A program made the position numbers and the translations under genes. Below, piece after piece: positions 7,376-15,776 of a stretch of DNA of 64,000 bases; positions within the stretch are counted from its first letter, which is position 1; each line of letters begins with the position of its first letter. The stretch covers positions 1 through 64,000 of the forward strand of contig DASTBT010000129.1 of assembly GCA_035711865.1 (NCBI GenBank). Direction: 5' to 3'. The DNA comes from JAOUEA01 sp035711865. GTDB lineage: Bacteria; Actinomycetota; UBA4738; HRBIN12. Below the pieces are notes generated by a model. It did not search any database. It saw only the letters and a list, made by a program, of their open reading frames with translations, and had not been told where the DNA came from.

Positions 7376-8236
7376 ATGAGCAGCGCCGCGCAGACGATCG
7401 AACGCAGCCGGGCCCGGCTCTCTCCGCGGTCAGCTGCACGGTTGCGGCGATACACGCTGCGCGGCGTTGCCATCGTCTACCTCGGTGCCATGGTGGCGCT
7501 CCCGGTGGTGGCGGTGGTCACCAGGGGCTTCGGCGAGGGGTTCGAGGGTATCCGCACCGCTCTCGCGGTGCCGGGCGCCACCGCGGCGATCAGGCTCACC
7601 CTGGTCACGTCGACGCTCGCCTCGGTGATCAGCGCCGTGATGGGCACGATGCTCGCCTACGCGCTCGTGAGGTACTCGTTCCCGGGCCGGCGCGTCCTCT
7701 CCGCGGTGGTGGACCTGCCGTTGGCGATCCCCACCCTCGTCACCGGCGTGATGCTGGTGGCGCTCTACGGCCCCAACTCCCCGATAGGAGGAGCGCTCGA
7801 CCGGATCGGCGTCCAGGTGATCTTCACCCCGACCGCCATCCTGCTCGCGCTGCTGGTGGTCACGCTGCCCCTCGTCGTTCGCAGCGTGCAGCCCGTGCTC
7901 CAGGAGCTCGACACCGCCGAAGAGGAGGCCGCTGCAACGCTCGGTGCCAACGGGTGGACGACCTTCCGACGGGTCGTGATGCCCGCGATCCGGCCCGCGA
8001 TCCTCGGCGGGACGCTCCTCACCTTCGCCCGGTGCCTCGGTGAGTTCGGCAGCGTCGTGCTCGTCGCGGGCAACCGCGCGGGCGAGACCCTCACCGCGCC
8101 GGTCTTCATCTTCCAGCTCGCGAACCAGTTCCGACCGGTCGAGGCTGCGGCCGTCGCGACGCTGCTGTTCAGCATCTCGTTCGTGCTCGTGCTGGTGACC
8201 GCTCGTCTGCTGAAGCGGAAGGAAGACGACGAATGA
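7376..8236 (+). CDS. cysT: Sulfate ABC transporter permease CysT
   Basis: A 286-residue inner-membrane permease, the first of the two channel subunits of the sulfate/thiosulfate importer. About six TM segments are visible, with the family sequence ALVRYSFPGRRVLSAVVDLP and the coupling loop EEAAATLGANGWTTFRRVVMP. The ATG at 7376 is preceded by AAGGA; 38 bp separate it from the binding-protein stop. The stop overlaps the CysW start by 4 nt. It follows the usual order of sulfate operons (binding protein, T, W, A). Confidence 0.93.
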   Translation: MSSAAQTIERSRARLSPRSAARLRRYTLRGVAIVYLGAMVALPVVAVVTRGFGEGFEGIRTALAVPGATAAIRLTLVTSTLASVISAVMGTMLAYALVRYSFPGRRVLSAVVDLPLAIPTLVTGVMLVALYGPNSPIGGALDRIGVQVIFTPTAILLALLVVTLPLVVRSVQPVLQELDTAEEEAAATLGANGWTTFRRVVMPAIRPAILGGTLLTFARCLGEFGSVVLVAGNRAGETLTAPVFIFQLANQFRPVEAAAVATLLFSISFVLVLVTARLLKRKEDDE

Positions 8237-9093
8237 GGACCCCCTCTCTCCTTCCCGACGTCTCGCTTCCAGGCGGCGGTCGCCGGCGCCTCGTGCGGGG
8301 CGGGATCGTCGCGGCGTGCATCCTGTACGTCGGCATCCTGCTCCTGCTGCCGCTCGTCGGCATCGCGTACACCGCCCTCGAGTCCGGCGCCTCAAAGATC
8401 GCCGAGACCTTCGCGCTGCCCGATGTGCGCCATGCCTTCTACCTGACCGCGGTGATCACGGTGATCACGGTCGTCGTGACGACCTTCTTCGGCGTCGTCA
8501 CCGCATGGGTGCTCGTCCGGCAACGGTTCCTGGGGAAGTCGTTGTTGAACGCGCTCGTCGACCTGCCGTTCGCCCTCTCGCCGGTGACCGTGGGGCTCGC
8601 GGCCGTGATTTTGTTCGGCTTGGGTGGATGGCTGGAGCCCTTCTTCCAGGCTCGCGGCATCCAGATCCTCTTCGCGCTGCCTTCGATGGTGCTCGTCACG
8701 ATCTTCATCTGTGTGCCGTTCACGATCCGTGAGGTCGTGCCCGTGCTCGAGGAGATCGGCAAGGACGAGGAGGATGCCGCTCGGACCCTCGGCGCCTCGA
8801 TCATGCAGACGTGGCGGAAGGTCACGATGCCGAACATCCGGTGGGGCCTTCTCTACGGGATCGCGCTCACCACGGCCCGGGCGATCGGCGAGATCGGTGC
8901 GGTGCTGATCGTGAGCGGATTGATCAAGGGCCAGACCGAGACCGCCACCCTGTTCATCTTCACGGCCATCGAGGAACGCCTGTACGCGGAGGCCTACATC
9001 GTGGCGCTCACCCTGGCCGCCGTCTCGATCGTGCTCCTGGTCACGATCGAGACCGCCCGGCATCGGATCGAAGGAAGGAAGGGACGGACATGA
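8233..9093 (+). CDS. cysW: Sulfate ABC transporter permease CysW
   Basis: A 286-residue partner permease of CysT. Characteristic stretches are AWVLVRQRFLGKSLLNALV, the LPFALSPVTVGL loop and the EAA-type coupling loop DEEDAARTLGASIMQTWRKV, with six hydrophobic segments. ATGA overlaps join it to both the CysT gene upstream and the CysA gene downstream, implying stoichiometric coupled translation. The heterodimer with CysT forms the sulfate pathway across the membrane. Confidence 0.93.
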   Translation: MRTPSLLPDVSLPGGGRRRLVRGGIVAACILYVGILLLLPLVGIAYTALESGASKIAETFALPDVRHAFYLTAVITVITVVVTTFFGVVTAWVLVRQRFLGKSLLNALVDLPFALSPVTVGLAAVILFGLGGWLEPFFQARGIQILFALPSMVLVTIFICVPFTIREVVPVLEEIGKDEEDAARTLGASIMQTWRKVTMPNIRWGLLYGIALTTARAIGEIGAVLIVSGLIKGQTETATLFIFTAIEERLYAEAYIVALTLAAVSIVLLVTIETARHRIEGRKGRT

Positions 9094-10175
9094 GCACGCC
9101 GATCGTGGTGGAGCAGCTGACCAAGCGGTTCGGCTCGTTCGAGGCAGTGAGCGACGTCTCGTTCACGGCGCGAGGCGGCGCCATCACCGCCCTGCTCGGC
9201 CCCTCGGGATCGGGGAAGAGCACGGTCCTGCGCATGATCGCCGGGCTCGAGACCCCGAACGAAGGCCGGATCTGGCTCGGCGACGTGGAGCTCACGCCCA
9301 AGAGCGTGCAGGAGCGTCGCGTCGGGTTCGTCTTCCAGCACTACGCGCTCTTCCGGCACATGACGGTGCGGCAGAACGTGGAGTTCGGACTCGCGGTGCG
9401 CAAGCAGTCGAAGTCCGATCGCACGGCTCGCGTGGACGAGCTGCTCGAGCTCGTGCACCTCACGCATTTCGCCAAGCGTTACCCCGACCAGCTCTCGGGC
9501 GGGCAGCGCCAACGTGTCGCGCTCGCTCGCGCCTTGGCTCCGAGACCCGACGTGCTGCTGCTCGACGAGCCGTTCGGGGCCCTCGACGCCAAGGTGCGAC
9601 AGGATCTCCGCCAGTGGCTCGACGAGCTGCATCGCGAGCTCGGCGTGACGAGCCTGCTGGTCACCCACGACCAGGAGGAAGCCCTCGAGCTCGCGAACCA
9701 GGTGGTCGTGATGCACGAGGGCGCCGTGGAACAGGTGGGCTCACCGGGAGAGATCTACGACGATCCGAAGACCCCGTTCGTCGCGGGGTTCGTGGGCTCG
9801 GCCAACGTGCTCCACGGCGTGGTCCGGGGCGGTCACGTGCACCTCGGAGCGTTCCGAGTGCCGGGGGCCGAGCACCTCACCGAAGGCGCCGCGGCGACCG
9901 CCTACGTGCGACCTCACGATGTCCGGATCGCGCCGAAGGGGTCGAACGGTCACGGCCGTGACGGTGCCGATCGCGCGCTCGGGCGGGTGGAACGCGTCTC
10001 CTCGCTCGGGTGGCTCGCGCGGCTCACGATCCGCCTGGACGGCGGGGGCGATCACATGCTGGTGGCCCACGTGCCTCAGAGCGAGCTCGACGGCGCGGCG
10101 GAAGGCGATCTCGTGAGCGTCGACCTCAGGAACCCGAAGGCCTTCGATCACGAAGAGGTCCGAGCGCAGGAGTGA
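9090..10175 (+). CDS. cysA: Sulfate ABC transporter ATP-binding protein CysA
   Basis: A 361-residue ATPase of the sulfate importer. Walker A GPSGSGKST, Q-loop VFQHYALFRHM, signature LSGGQRQRVALARAL, Walker B VLLLDEPFGALDAK and the switch VTHDQEEA are all intact. A C-terminal TOBE-like regulatory region of about 110 residues (AYVRPHDVRI onward) is present as in other CysA/MalK proteins. The true start is the ATG at 9090 in an ATGA overlap with cysW, preceded by AAGGAAGGAAGGG. Its stop overlaps the GTG start of the following YezD gene. Confidence 0.94.
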   Translation: MSTPIVVEQLTKRFGSFEAVSDVSFTARGGAITALLGPSGSGKSTVLRMIAGLETPNEGRIWLGDVELTPKSVQERRVGFVFQHYALFRHMTVRQNVEFGLAVRKQSKSDRTARVDELLELVHLTHFAKRYPDQLSGGQRQRVALARALAPRPDVLLLDEPFGALDAKVRQDLRQWLDELHRELGVTSLLVTHDQEEALELANQVVVMHEGAVEQVGSPGEIYDDPKTPFVAGFVGSANVLHGVVRGGHVHLGAFRVPGAEHLTEGAAATAYVRPHDVRIAPKGSNGHGRDGADRALGRVERVSSLGWLARLTIRLDGGGDHMLVAHVPQSELDGAAEGDLVSVDLRNPKAFDHEEVRAQE

Positions 10176-10393
10176 GTGTTCCGTTGAGGGTCGTCGACGG
10201 GGGAGAGGGTGCCTCCGACCGGGAGATCCCGGCCGAGGTGCTTCGCTTCGCATCGCTCCCTGCGTCGCAGCGAGAGCTGCTGCTCCACGTGCACGACCTG
10301 CTCGGAGACATCGCCTACGGGACCGTCGTGCTGGTGCTCCAGGACGGGAAGGTGATCCAGGTCGAGACGTCGGAGAAGATCCGGCTGCGATAG
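10172..10393 (+). CDS. yezD: YezD family protein (DUF2292), second copy
   Basis: A 73-residue protein starting at GTG 10172, which overlaps the CysA stop (GTGA). The C-terminal half carries the DUF2292 core AYGTVVLVLQDGKVIQVET and the basic EKIRLR ending seen in the copy at 2665-2874; the N-termini differ. As last gene of a sulfate-transporter operon, its translation is directly coupled to cysA. Family function is unknown; the repeated linkage to sulfur transport in this window suggests a conserved role in sulfur assimilation. It ends 1 bp from the stop of the convergent next gene. Confidence 0.87.
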   Translation: MSVPLRVVDGGEGASDREIPAEVLRFASLPASQRELLLHVHDLLGDIAYGTVVLVLQDGKVIQVETSEKIRLR

Positions 10394-10394
10394 C

Positions 10395-10808
10395 TCAGGC
10401 CCGCCGGGTGTAGTCGATCGCCCATCGCTCCTGCCATCGCTCCCCGTCGAGCGAGGACTCCCATCGCCAGTGGAAGCGATCGCGCTCGATGTCGGAGAAG
10501 ACCATGCGCTTGAACACGCGCTCCGCGTCGACGGGACCTGGTGTGGCGAAGATCAGGCTTCGATCGGGCAGCGCTGAACCGACGAGGTGCCAGTAGCCGC
10601 CGTTGGAGTCGGCCCAGGTCTGTCGCCAGCCCATCTCCTCGTCGAAGACCGACAGGCTGATCCCACGGAAGGATCCGGGGCCCCGCGCTTCGAACCGCTC
10701 CACGACGACCCGCCCGTCGAGCTCGCGGGCGACCGAGTTCGTGCCGTGTCCTCCGCTCCAGGTGCAGTCCCAGTTACCGAGCCAGAAGTCGAGCGAACGT
10801 GCATCCAT
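10395..10808 (-). CDS. Conserved hypothetical protein, DUF1579-like
   Basis: A 137-residue soluble protein rich in Trp (LDFWLGNWDCTW, WRQTWADSNGGYWHLVG, FHWRWESS) with alternating short strands, as in small lipocalin-like or DUF1579-type beta barrels; the family link is tentative. The start at 10808 is chosen because a TACGCT -10 element ends 8 nt before this ATG, with no Shine-Dalgarno, as expected of a leaderless mRNA. An enzymatic role cannot be read from the sequence. Confidence 0.65.
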   Translation of the reverse strand: MDARSLDFWLGNWDCTWSGGHGTNSVARELDGRVVVERFEARGPGSFRGISLSVFDEEMGWRQTWADSNGGYWHLVGSALPDRSLIFATPGPVDAERVFKRMVFSDIERDRFHWRWESSLDGERWQERWAIDYTRRA

Positions 10809-10816
10809 CGATGGGA

Positions 10817-10822
10817 AGCGTA
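10817..10822 (-). promoter_or_regulatory. -10 element for leaderless hypothetical gene
   Basis: TACGCT read leftward, 8 nt before the ATG at 10808. Confidence 0.4.
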
Positions 10823-10873
10823 GGTCGGTCGCCTCTGCTCGGGTTCCGGAGGATTGCCACTGGTCCGGCCGAT

Positions 10874-11101
10874 TCAGTGGCCGCAGGCGCAGGCGCCGCC
10901 GCCGCAGCATCCCCCGGCCGACCGCCGCGGTTCGCCGCTGTCCACCGGAGCGGCGCCGGTCCCGAACACGGAGAAGCGGCGACGCACCCGCTCGTCCCCG
11001 CATGCAGGGCAGGCGAGCGCCGTGTCGACCGCCGAGCCGATCGCTCGGCGTTGCTCGAACGGCTGCTCACACGCGAGGCAGATGTACTCGTAGACGGCCA
11101 T
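10874..11101 (-). CDS. FmdB-family zinc ribbon protein
   Basis: A 75-residue protein with the FmdB putative regulatory zinc-ribbon layout: VYEYICLACEQPFEQ near the start and CPACGDERVRRRFSVF about residue 33, giving two CxxC knuckles. The C-terminus is unusual, ending in a Gly/Cys/His cluster (GGCCGGGACACGH) that could bind a further metal ion. Its -10 element (TATGCT, 11116-11111) overlaps that of the divergent IclR gene, so the two are probably co-regulated. Exact role unknown. Confidence 0.82.
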   Translation of the reverse strand: MAVYEYICLACEQPFEQRRAIGSAVDTALACPACGDERVRRRFSVFGTGAAPVDSGEPRRSAGGCCGGGACACGH

Positions 11102-11110
11102 TGAGGCCCC

Positions 11111-11120
11111 AGCATAGTCT
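11111..11120. promoter_or_regulatory. Interlocked divergent -10 elements
   Basis: TAGTCT (11115-11120, rightward) and TATGCT (11116-11111, leftward) overlap by two bases and lie 7 and 9 nt from the IclR and FmdB start codons. Both transcripts would be essentially leaderless and mutually exclusive in polymerase binding. Confidence 0.5.
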
Positions 11121-11127
11121 CGAGGGC

Positions 11128-11907
11128 ATGCGAGCGACCGAGGCCGTCGATCGTGTGGCAGCGGTCTTCGACCTGCTCGCGGACAGCCCCGAGGGGTTGA
11201 CCGTCACGGAGGTCGCCGATGCTCTGGGGGTCCACAAGGCCACCGCGTCACGGCTGCTCGGAACACTGAGCGGTCACGGGCTCGTCGAGCGGTCCGATCG
11301 ACGCCGGTACCGTATCGGCATCGGCATCGTTCGCTACGCCGCGGGTGCGCTCACCGAGCTCGGCGCGGTCAGCCGAGCACGGCCCGAGCTGGAAGCGTTG
11401 TCTCGCACGACCCGTGAGACGGTCTCGCTCGGTGTGCTTGACGGGGGGGACGTCCTCTACATCGACCAGGTGACCGGTCACGAGCGGGTGGTCTTCGCCG
11501 ACTGGGCGGGCCGCCGCTCGCCTGCGCACTGCAGCTCGACCGGGAAGGTGCTGCTCGCACATCTCGACGACGCCGACCTCGAGAGGTTCCTGGCCCGCCC
11601 GTTGGCGCCTCGCACCGAGCGGACGATCCTCGACCCCGAGTCGCTCCGGGAACGACTCCACGAGGTCCGTCGGCGAGGGTACGAGCGATCGATCGGCGAG
11701 CTCGAGGACGGACTCAGCACCGCGGCTGCTCCCGTCTGGTCCCGGGGACGAGCGGTGGCGGCGGTGAGCGTGGGGGGGCCAAGCTCCCGACTGCCTGCAC
11801 GCGAGCTCCCCAGGCTCGGCCGCCTGGCGATCGAGACCGCGACCGCGATCGGTCGTCGGCTGGACACGGGGCCGCCCGGCGAGCCGTTCCAGGTGCCGCC
11901 GAGGTGA
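11128..11907 (+). CDS. IclR family transcriptional regulator
   Basis: A 259-residue regulator: an N-terminal winged helix-turn-helix (residues about 4-70, with GLTVTEVADALGVHKATASRLL) and a C-terminal effector-binding domain containing the family pattern AHCSSTGKVLLAH and the EDGLSTAAAPVW loop. The ATG at 11128 follows a -10 element by 7 nt. It lies upstream of the PHP hydrolase and peptide-type ABC genes and is the obvious candidate for controlling them; IclR proteins usually respond to a small organic metabolite. Confidence 0.92.
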   Translation: MRATEAVDRVAAVFDLLADSPEGLTVTEVADALGVHKATASRLLGTLSGHGLVERSDRRRYRIGIGIVRYAAGALTELGAVSRARPELEALSRTTRETVSLGVLDGGDVLYIDQVTGHERVVFADWAGRRSPAHCSSTGKVLLAHLDDADLERFLARPLAPRTERTILDPESLRERLHEVRRRGYERSIGELEDGLSTAAAPVWSRGRAVAAVSVGGPSSRLPARELPRLGRLAIETATAIGRRLDTGPPGEPFQVPPR

Positions 11908-12007
11908 ACCTTCTCAGTCGTTGCCATCAGGGCAACGACTGACTGTTCCTGCGACCTCGGCGCGGCTAGCGTGCCCCGTAACCGTCCGACCAACGTGGAG
12001 CAACGAT

Positions 12008-12982
12008 GTGATCGAGCCGGGTCCCAATCCCTTCGATTCCGAGGGCGTGTGGCTGAAAGCGGCCCTGCACACGCACACGGACCGTACCGATGGCGATCTT
12101 CCCCCCGAGCGGCACGTGCAGCACCACGAATGGATGGGGTTCGACATCGTCGCGATCACCGACCATTGGACGCTGACATCGAGCCCCTCGACCGAGCGCA
12201 TGCTGGTGATCCAGGGTGCGGAGCTCGCCGTCGATCCACTCGCGAAGGGCCGGTACACCGAGATCCTCGCGATCGGCATCGAGGAGATCCCCGATGACCC
12301 CGGCGGGGATCGCGCGTATTGGGAACAGGTCGACAACTACCTGTTCAAGACGTTCCCCGACCTGTCGACCGCGGCTGCGAACATCACCGCGCAGGGTGGG
12401 GTCGCGTTCGTCGCTCACCCGTACTGGAGCGGGCTGCCGCTCGAGGTCGTGTTCGAGGCCGAAGGGGTTGCCGGCTTCGAGCTCTACAACGCGAGCGCGG
12501 AGCGTGAGACGGGACGCGGCGACTCGTCCTACATCTGGGACCTCGCGCTCGATCGGGGGCGGCTGCTGTTCGGCATCGCGACCGACGACTCCCACTACCC
12601 GGGGTTCGACATCGGCGACGGTTGGACGATGGTGCGAGCCGCGGACCGCACGCAGGAAGCCGTGCTCCAGGCGCTCGCGACCGGGTCCTTCTACGCGACG
12701 AACGGTCCCGAGATCCACGACGTCCGTCGCGACGGCGGGGCGATCGAGGTGCGCTGCAGCCCGGCCGCCACCGTGATCCTTCGCTCGGGTTTCGAGCGTG
12801 GCCTCTCGGTCGGGGCCGGCCCGCGGGCGCGCCTGGAACGATCTCGCATCCTCGAGCGAGACGGTTCGGGTTCGGGAGCCATCGTGCGCGCGCGGTTCCA
12901 CCCCGAGCCCGACGATCTCACGTACGCCCGGATACAGGTGAGCGACGAGCGAGGCCGCTCGGCATGGACCAACCCGATCTGA
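12008..12982 (+). CDS. PHP-domain metal-dependent hydrolase (CehA/McbA-like)
   Basis: A 324-residue PHP-fold protein. Metal-ligand motifs in order are ALHTHTDRTDG (about residue 20), DIVAITDHW (about 48), the HPYW motif about 138 and TDDSHY about 197. The last 80 residues form a beta-rich tail typical of CehA/McbA-type family members. The start is the GTG at 12008, 7 nt after GGAG; an open frame continues upstream without a better signal. It is followed at 28 bp by a transporter binding protein and further on by an inositol-phosphatase-like gene, which together hint at uptake and dephosphorylation of an organophosphate; that is inference. Confidence 0.82.
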   Translation: MIEPGPNPFDSEGVWLKAALHTHTDRTDGDLPPERHVQHHEWMGFDIVAITDHWTLTSSPSTERMLVIQGAELAVDPLAKGRYTEILAIGIEEIPDDPGGDRAYWEQVDNYLFKTFPDLSTAAANITAQGGVAFVAHPYWSGLPLEVVFEAEGVAGFELYNASAERETGRGDSSYIWDLALDRGRLLFGIATDDSHYPGFDIGDGWTMVRAADRTQEAVLQALATGSFYATNGPEIHDVRRDGGAIEVRCSPAATVILRSGFERGLSVGAGPRARLERSRILERDGSGSGAIVRARFHPEPDDLTYARIQVSDERGRSAWTNPI

Positions 12983-13010
12983 CCGATCCTCGACGGGAGG
13001 GAAGCAGAAC

Positions 13011-14810
13011 ATGAGACGGACGCTCACACCGTTGGTCGTGCTCGCGGCCTTGACGGCGTTGGCGGTGCCCGCCCTGGCGCAGAGCGCGACGCCTACCGAA
13101 GAGCGGTCGACGCTGACCGTGGGCATGAGCTACGACCTGTACACCTCGAACCCCCTTCGCGCCTGCGGCTGCGGGGCGGAGTACGAGTTCCTCGCGATCA
13201 ACTACGACATGCTGCTGGCGTTCGACGAGCAGACGCTCGAGGCGGCGCCCGGGCTCGCGACCGAGGTGCCGACGAAGGAGAACGGCGGTGTCTCCGACGA
13301 CGGCATGACCTACACGTTCCATATCAGGGACGACGCCTCCTGGCACGACGGCACGCCCGTGACCGCTCGGGACGTGGCGTTCACGTACCGCTTCGCTCTC
13401 GACAACAAGATCGGGGCCTACAACAACTACCTGCCGTACGACCCCGTGTTCGAGACGCCGGACGATTCCACCCTCGTGTGGACGATGACATCGCCGAGCC
13501 TCGCGCCCGTCGCGCCACCGTTCGTCCCGATACTTCCGGAGCACATCTGGTCGGAGTTCGACGGCGACGCCAAGGCGGGAAGGCAGTTCGAGAACATCCC
13601 GGCCATCGGCTCCGGCCCGTTCCAGCTGGCCGAGTGGGAGGAAGGTCGATTCTGGCGCGTCGAGGCCAACGAGGACTACTGGGGCGGCGCTCCGAAGGTC
13701 GATGAGATCGTGTTCCGGGCCTTCGACAACCCCGAAACGATGGCGCTGGCGTTGCGCGACAGCGAGGTCGATCTCGTCTCGGGGCTCCCGCCCAACATCG
13801 CACGTTCGCTCGAGGGGCAGCCGAACATCGCGGTGCACGAGGCCGTGGGGCGAACGTTCCTGAACCTGGCCTTCAACTTCGGCGGCCAGAACCCGGCCGC
13901 GACGAACCACCCCGCCTTGCACGATCTGACCGTGCGGACCGCGATCGCGCACGCCATCGACAAGCAGGCCCTCGTCGACAAGGTGCTGTTGGGCAACGGC
14001 GTGGCGGGCACGAGCGTGATGCCGCCCTCGAGCCCGTGGCATTGGCAGCCTCCTGCGGGCCAGGAACAGTCGTTCGATCTCGAGGCGGCGAACTCGATGC
14101 TCGACGGGGCCGGCTACCTCGACACCGACGACGACGGGGTCCGAGAGATGCCCGGAGGCGGTGAACCCGTCGAGCTCGAGCTGGTCGCTGCGTCGAGCGT
14201 CGTCGAGGCGCCGGCCACCGCCAGGCTGATCGCCGGCTGGCTCGGTGAGATCGGCATCGGATCCCAGGTCAAGGCCGTCGGAGACGGCGCGATGAACCAG
14301 GTCTGGACGCGGGGCACGTTCGATGCCTATCTCTGGGGATGGACGCCCGACCCCGACCCCGACTTCATCCTGTCGGTCTTCACCACGGCCCAGTGCGGCA
14401 ACTGGAGCGACGGGTGCTACTCGAACCCCGAGTACGACGAGCTCTACACCGAGCAGCAGCAAGCGACGTCGGTCGAGGAACGCAGGGACCTCGTCGCCGA
14501 GATGCAGCGGTTCCTCTACGAGGACGTCGCCGAGGTCATCCTGTTCTACGCCGCCGATCTCGAGGCCTACCGCACGGACACCTTCACCGGGTACTCGCCG
14601 ACGCCGCCGCCGGACGGATACATGGTGTTCGGGTACCTGCCTTACCCGTACATGGACATCGAGCCGGTGAGCGCGGCCGAGGGGGGAGCCGTCTCATCCG
14701 GTTCCGGCGCGATCCCGTTGTGGGTCTGGGGGGCGGTCGCGGGTGCCCTCGTTCTGGGTTGGGCGCTCGTGTCGCGGATCCGGCGCTCCGGCGAAGACGA
14801 ACGCGAGTAG
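13011..14810 (+). CDS. ABC transporter substrate-binding protein, oligopeptide/dipeptide family, C-terminally anchored
   Basis: A 599-residue SBP_bac_5 protein with a Sec signal peptide (LVVLAALTALAVPALAQSA) and the family core including YTFHIRDDASWHDGTPVTA and GSGPFQLAEWEEGRFW. Unlike Gram-negative DppA it carries no lipobox; instead a TM helix (PLWVWGAVAGALVLGWALV) and a basic tail lie at the C-terminus, an anchoring style found in some actinobacteria and archaea. A CGCG cluster near residue 43 may form a disulfide. The permease genes follow directly. Ligand unknown: peptides, sugars or phosphorylated compounds are all bound by this family. Confidence 0.88.
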   Translation: MRRTLTPLVVLAALTALAVPALAQSATPTEERSTLTVGMSYDLYTSNPLRACGCGAEYEFLAINYDMLLAFDEQTLEAAPGLATEVPTKENGGVSDDGMTYTFHIRDDASWHDGTPVTARDVAFTYRFALDNKIGAYNNYLPYDPVFETPDDSTLVWTMTSPSLAPVAPPFVPILPEHIWSEFDGDAKAGRQFENIPAIGSGPFQLAEWEEGRFWRVEANEDYWGGAPKVDEIVFRAFDNPETMALALRDSEVDLVSGLPPNIARSLEGQPNIAVHEAVGRTFLNLAFNFGGQNPAATNHPALHDLTVRTAIAHAIDKQALVDKVLLGNGVAGTSVMPPSSPWHWQPPAGQEQSFDLEAANSMLDGAGYLDTDDDGVREMPGGGEPVELELVAASSVVEAPATARLIAGWLGEIGIGSQVKAVGDGAMNQVWTRGTFDAYLWGWTPDPDPDFILSVFTTAQCGNWSDGCYSNPEYDELYTEQQQATSVEERRDLVAEMQRFLYEDVAEVILFYAADLEAYRTDTFTGYSPTPPPDGYMVFGYLPYPYMDIEPVSAAEGGAVSSGSGAIPLWVWGAVAGALVLGWALVSRIRRSGEDERE

Positions 14811-14813
14811 CGC

Positions 14814-15776
14814 GTGCAGGGCTACGTCGGCCGGAAGCTGCTCGGCGCCGCGGGCACGCTCCTGTTCGTGATGCTGTTCAACTTCGTGCTGTTCCGGGTG
14901 ATGCCGGGCAGCCCCGTGGACACCATCGCGAGGAACCAGCGCCTGTCGCCCGATGAGATCCAGGCGCTGATCGAGGACTTCGGCCTCGATCGTTCGTTGC
15001 CAGCTCAGGTACCCGGTTACCTCTGGGATACCGTCCGGGGCAATTTCGGCGTCTCCTACACCTCCGGCAGGCCGGTGACCTCCGTGCTCGCCGACCGGGT
15101 GTGGCCCACCGTCGTGCTCGTGTTGCCTGCGACGATCATCTCGGTCGCCGTCGGCGTGTGGCTCGGCATCCACGCGGGGTGGCGCCGAGGATCAAGCACC
15201 GATGCCGGGTCCGTCGGCGCATCACTCGTGCTCTACTCGACCCCGGAGGGGTGGCTAGGGATGATGCTGCTCGTCGTCTTCGGCGTGTGGCTCGGGCTCT
15301 TCCCGCTGGGCGGGTATTCGTCGAGCCCGCCACCCGAGGGAGCGGCCTACGTTGCCGACGTGATGACACACGCGTTCCTTCCCGTCCTCACGCTCGCTCT
15401 CGCCTACATCGGCGAATACGTCCTGATCATGCGCTCCTCGATGGTCGAGGTGACCCACGAGGATTACCTGACGACCGCTCGCGCGAAGGGCCTCACCGAT
15501 CGGGAGGTTCGGCGGGGGCACGCGGTGCCGAACGCGCTGCTGCCGATCGTCACGCTCATCTTCTACAGCTTCGGCTTCGTGCTGGGGGGCGCCGTCGTGA
15601 TCGAGTCCATCTTCAACTGGCCGGGACTCGGGCTCCTCACGTTCCAGGCGATCGACAACCAGGACTTCCCCGTGATCCAGGGGGTGTTCCTGCTGTCGAG
15701 CTTCCTCGTGATCGCCTTCAATCTCGCGGCCGACCTGTCGTATGGGTACATCGACCCGCGGGTCCACGATCGCTGA
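14814..15776 (+). CDS. ABC transporter permease, DppB/OppB type
   Basis: A 320-residue permease starting at GTG 14814, 3 nt after the binding-protein stop. It has the N-terminal TM with the following NFVLFRVMPGSPVDTIARNQ segment diagnostic of DppB/OppB, an extracytoplasmic loop, and the coupling loop YLTTARAKGLTDREVRRGHA. It pairs with the DppC-type permease immediately downstream (stop and start overlap by one base, TGATG). Confidence 0.9.
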   Translation: MQGYVGRKLLGAAGTLLFVMLFNFVLFRVMPGSPVDTIARNQRLSPDEIQALIEDFGLDRSLPAQVPGYLWDTVRGNFGVSYTSGRPVTSVLADRVWPTVVLVLPATIISVAVGVWLGIHAGWRRGSSTDAGSVGASLVLYSTPEGWLGMMLLVVFGVWLGLFPLGGYSSSPPPEGAAYVADVMTHAFLPVLTLALAYIGEYVLIMRSSMVEVTHEDYLTTARAKGLTDREVRRGHAVPNALLPIVTLIFYSFGFVLGGAVVIESIFNWPGLGLLTFQAIDNQDFPVIQGVFLLSSFLVIAFNLAADLSYGYIDPRVHDR

